Part shown: one piece after another, positions 5,037 through 6,635 of the stretch | Numbering within the stretch: the first letter of the stretch is position 1 | Layout of the letters: each line of letters opens with the position of its first letter | Assembly: GCA_021200345.1 (NCBI GenBank) | Contig: JAJQGR010000312.1 | Coordinates: forward strand, 1 to 6,635 | Direction of reading: 5' to 3' | DNA from: Lachnospiraceae bacterium | GTDB taxonomy: Bacteria > Bacillota > Clostridia > Lachnospirales > Lachnospiraceae | DNA length: 6,635 bases | Made by a program: the position numbers and the translations under genes | Notes under the pieces: model-generated | What the model was told of the DNA's origin: nothing | The model's database searches: none | Seen by the model: the letters and a program-made list of their open reading frames with translations, nothing else

Positions 5037-6482
5037 TTATCCGATCAGCCAGTCGTACATCTCCTGATATTTTGCCGCGGAAACCTTCCATGAAAAATCG
5101 GCCGCCATGGCCCGGTCCACCATCTTATTCCATTCCCGCCTGGTGTCATAATATACATGCTCCGCATAACGGATGGTGTTGAGCATCTCATCCGCGTTAT
5201 AATTGCGGAAGCTGAAGCCGGTGCCGGTGCCCGCGTTTTCATCATAGGGCTGCACCGTATCCTTTAATCCGCCAGTCTCACGAACAATGGGCAGGGTGCC
5301 GTAACGAAGCGCCATCAGCTGGCTTAAGCCGCAGGGCTCAAACAGGGAAGGCATCAAAAAGGCGTCGCAGCCCGCGTAGATCTTATGGGACAAAGGCTCG
5401 GAATAATAGATATTGGCGGAAACCTTACCATGATATTTCCAGTCGAAATGACGGAACATATTCTCATACTGGACCTCGCCGGTGCCCAATACTACCAGCT
5501 GGATATTGTCCTGGCAGAGCCGGTCCATCACGTAAGCGATCAGGTCCACGCCTTTCTGATCTGTCAGACGGGAGACGATGCCGATCATCATCACGTCCTT
5601 GTCCACGTTCATGCCCAGCTCTTCCTGGAGGGCGACTTTATTTTTCCCTTTTTCCTTGCGGAAGTTCTTTGGCGTGTAATTCTGATAAATCAGCGGATTG
5701 GTCTCCGGGTTAAAGTCCGTGTAGTCAATACCATTGACAATGCCCCGCAGATCATTGCTGCGGGCCTGCAGCAGACCATTTAGGCCCTCGCCGTAGAAAT
5801 CGGTCTTGATCTCCTCCGCGTAGGTATTGGATACCGTGGTCACCGCGTCCGCGTAGACAATGCCGCCCTTTAACAGGTTGGCGTCCTTGTAAGCCTCCAG
5901 CTTGTCCGAGGTAAAGAAAGAATCCGGCAGTCCTGTAATGCTCTTGACCTCCGGGATGCTCCACTTGCCCTGGAATTTCAGGTTATGTATGGTCATAACC
6001 GTCTTGATATTCCAGAAAAAGTCATTGCCCTGGAAGCGCTCCTTGAGATACACCGGGATCAGACCGGTCTGCCAGTCATGGCAGTGAATCAGGTCCGGCC
6101 GAAAGCCGATCAGGGGCAGAGCCGCTAAAACCGCCTTACTGAAGAATGCAAATCTCTCGATCTCAAACAGACCATCGTCGCCATAGGGCTTGGGACCGCT
6201 GAAGTAATATTCATTGTCAATAAAGTAGTACTGAATCCCATCCACTTCCGCCTGCAGGACGCCCACATAGACGTTTTTCCAGTTGTAGTCCATGTAGAAG
6301 CTGGTCAGAAAGCTCATCTTCTCTTTCATCGCGTCCTTCATGCAGCTGTACTTCGGCAAAAAGACCCGCACGTCGTAGACTTCCCTGTCCAGGCTCTTGG
6401 GCAGCGAACCCACCACGTCCGCCAGTCCGCCTGTCTTGATAAAGGGTACGCCCTCAGACGCCGCAAATAAAATATTTTTCAT
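5037..6482 (-). CDS. glgA: Glycogen synthase (ADP-glucose type), GlgA
   Basis: A complete 481-residue GT5-family enzyme that transfers glucose from ADP-glucose to the growing alpha-1,4-glucan chain of glycogen (granulose in clostridia). It acts in the cytosol. The N-terminal half has the KTGGLADV motif (16-23; Lys16 equals the ADP-glucose lysine of E. coli), HDWQTG (135-140) and TIHNLKFQG (164-172). The C-terminal half has SRLTDQKG (304-311; Arg305, Lys310) and PSLFEPCGLSQLMALRYG (378-395; Glu382), then RETGGL (401-406). All catalytic residues I can check are present. The ATG at 6482 is chosen because GGAGG lies 10 nt upstream and MKNILFAASE is the family's standard start; a TTG at 6530 would add 16 atypical residues. 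It follows spo0A by 54 nt on the same strand and precedes the flippase by 1 nt. No glgC, glgD, glgB or glgP is visible here. Confidence 0.96.
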   Translation of the reverse strand: MKNILFAASEGVPFIKTGGLADVVGSLPKSLDREVYDVRVFLPKYSCMKDAMKEKMSFLTSFYMDYNWKNVYVGVLQAEVDGIQYYFIDNEYYFSGPKPYGDDGLFEIERFAFFSKAVLAALPLIGFRPDLIHCHDWQTGLIPVYLKERFQGNDFFWNIKTVMTIHNLKFQGKWSIPEVKSITGLPDSFFTSDKLEAYKDANLLKGGIVYADAVTTVSNTYAEEIKTDFYGEGLNGLLQARSNDLRGIVNGIDYTDFNPETNPLIYQNYTPKNFRKEKGKNKVALQEELGMNVDKDVMMIGIVSRLTDQKGVDLIAYVMDRLCQDNIQLVVLGTGEVQYENMFRHFDWKYHGKVSANIYYSEPLSHKIYAGCDAFLMPSLFEPCGLSQLMALRYGTLPIVRETGGLKDTVQPYDENAGTGTGFSFRNYNADEMLNTIRYAEHVYYDTRREWNKMVDRAMAADFSWKVSAAKYQEMYDWLIG

Positions 6483-6492
6483 GTGTTGATAT

Positions 6493-6497
6493 CCTCC
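6493..6497 (-). promoter_or_regulatory. Shine-Dalgarno of glgA
   Basis: The minus strand reads GGAGG here, 10 nt before the ATG at 6482. This decides the start against the TTG at 6530. The rest of the spo0A-glgA gap (6483-6536) shows no convincing promoter and no terminator; only a weak AT-rich pairing, CAAAAT/ATTTTG (6528-6544), surrounds the spo0A stop. Confidence 0.75.
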
Positions 6498-6536
6498 ATA
6501 AGAATTCTCTTCCGAATCAGCATAACACAAAATTCA

Positions 6537-6635
6537 TCATTTTGAAAGGGGAACTTTATTCTGCAGACGAATTCTGTCGGAAATCAGGGCGATAAACTCA
6601 GAATTGGTGGGTTTTCCCTTCCCCGTATTAATGGT
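6537..6635 (-). CDS. spo0A: Spo0A, sporulation master regulator (C-terminal end only)
   Basis: The last 32 codons and TGA stop of a minus-strand gene that runs off the right edge. The visible peptide, with GKGKPTNSEFIALISDRIR then LQNKVPLSK, closely matches the end of Spo0A (KPTNSEFIAMVADKLR in B. subtilis, from memory). Spo0A is the response regulator that starts sporulation and controls many stationary-phase genes; this part is the end of its DNA-binding effector domain. The receiver domain, promoter and start lie outside the window. There is no clear terminator before glgA, so read-through into glgA is possible. The stop at 6539-6537 is clear. Confidence 0.9.
   Translation of the reverse strand, partial: TINTGKGKPTNSEFIALISDRIRLQNKVPLSK

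Noticed and set aside
5443..5450. AGTCGAAA, a near match to a Spo0A box
   Set aside because: One mismatch to the core and located inside glgA coding sequence far from any promoter.
6483..6530. Longer glgA start at TTG 6530
   Set aside because: The added 16 residues are not part of the family and GGAGG is placed for the ATG at 6482.
6501..6581. GAATTC-centred palindromes near the end of spo0A and before glgA
   Set aside because: Short, common palindromes, one inside coding sequence; no link to a site I can name.

Overview
This window reads as chromosomal DNA from a spore-forming, mid-GC Firmicute, most likely a Lachnospiraceae-type clostridium. The evidence is the C-terminal end of the sporulation regulator Spo0A at the right edge, a bacterial RqcH (NFACT family), a DegV protein, a SpoVB/MurJ-type MOP flippase, strong AGGAGG ribosome binding sites and a roughly even base composition. 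Genus and species cannot be told from this sequence alone. I see no tRNA, rRNA, CRISPR array, insertion sequence or phage gene.

Layout. Most genes lie on the minus strand, so reading runs from right to left. At the right edge (6537-6635) is the last part of spo0A. It is followed after 54 nt by glgA (glycogen synthase, 5037-6482), then after a single base by a 14-helix-type polysaccharide or lipid flippase (3392-5035). No terminator or promoter is evident inside this series, so spo0A, glgA and the flippase may share a transcript. A strong GC-rich hairpin (3349-3380) closes the series and faces the end of a small plus-strand gene (2939-3334). That gene encodes a stand-alone homologue of the Spo0A C-terminal DNA-binding domain. 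It is divergent from rqcH (1090-2841), and their 97-nt shared upstream region carries two perfect inverted repeats. A TTGACA promoter just past rqcH leads into a DegV-family fatty-acid-binding protein (80-946). A second TTGACA/TATACT promoter follows the degV stop and points out of the left edge.

How the parts may work together. GlgA makes the alpha-1,4-glucan chain of glycogen (granulose in clostridia), and granulose storage is tied to sporulation and to Spo0A in some clostridia. Flippases of this family move lipid-linked wall or polysaccharide precursors across the membrane and include the sporulation protein SpoVB. A spo0A-glgA-flippase unit would fit a link between the sporulation decision, carbon storage and envelope synthesis, but that link is inference. 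RqcH (ribosome rescue by alanine tailing) and DegV (fatty acid handling) look like ordinary housekeeping neighbours.

The most interesting item is the small receiver-less Spo0A effector-domain protein about 3.2 kb from spo0A itself, with palindromes just upstream and an unusual cysteine content. Proteins of this general kind are, as far as I know, already seen in clostridia, so I do not claim a new system.
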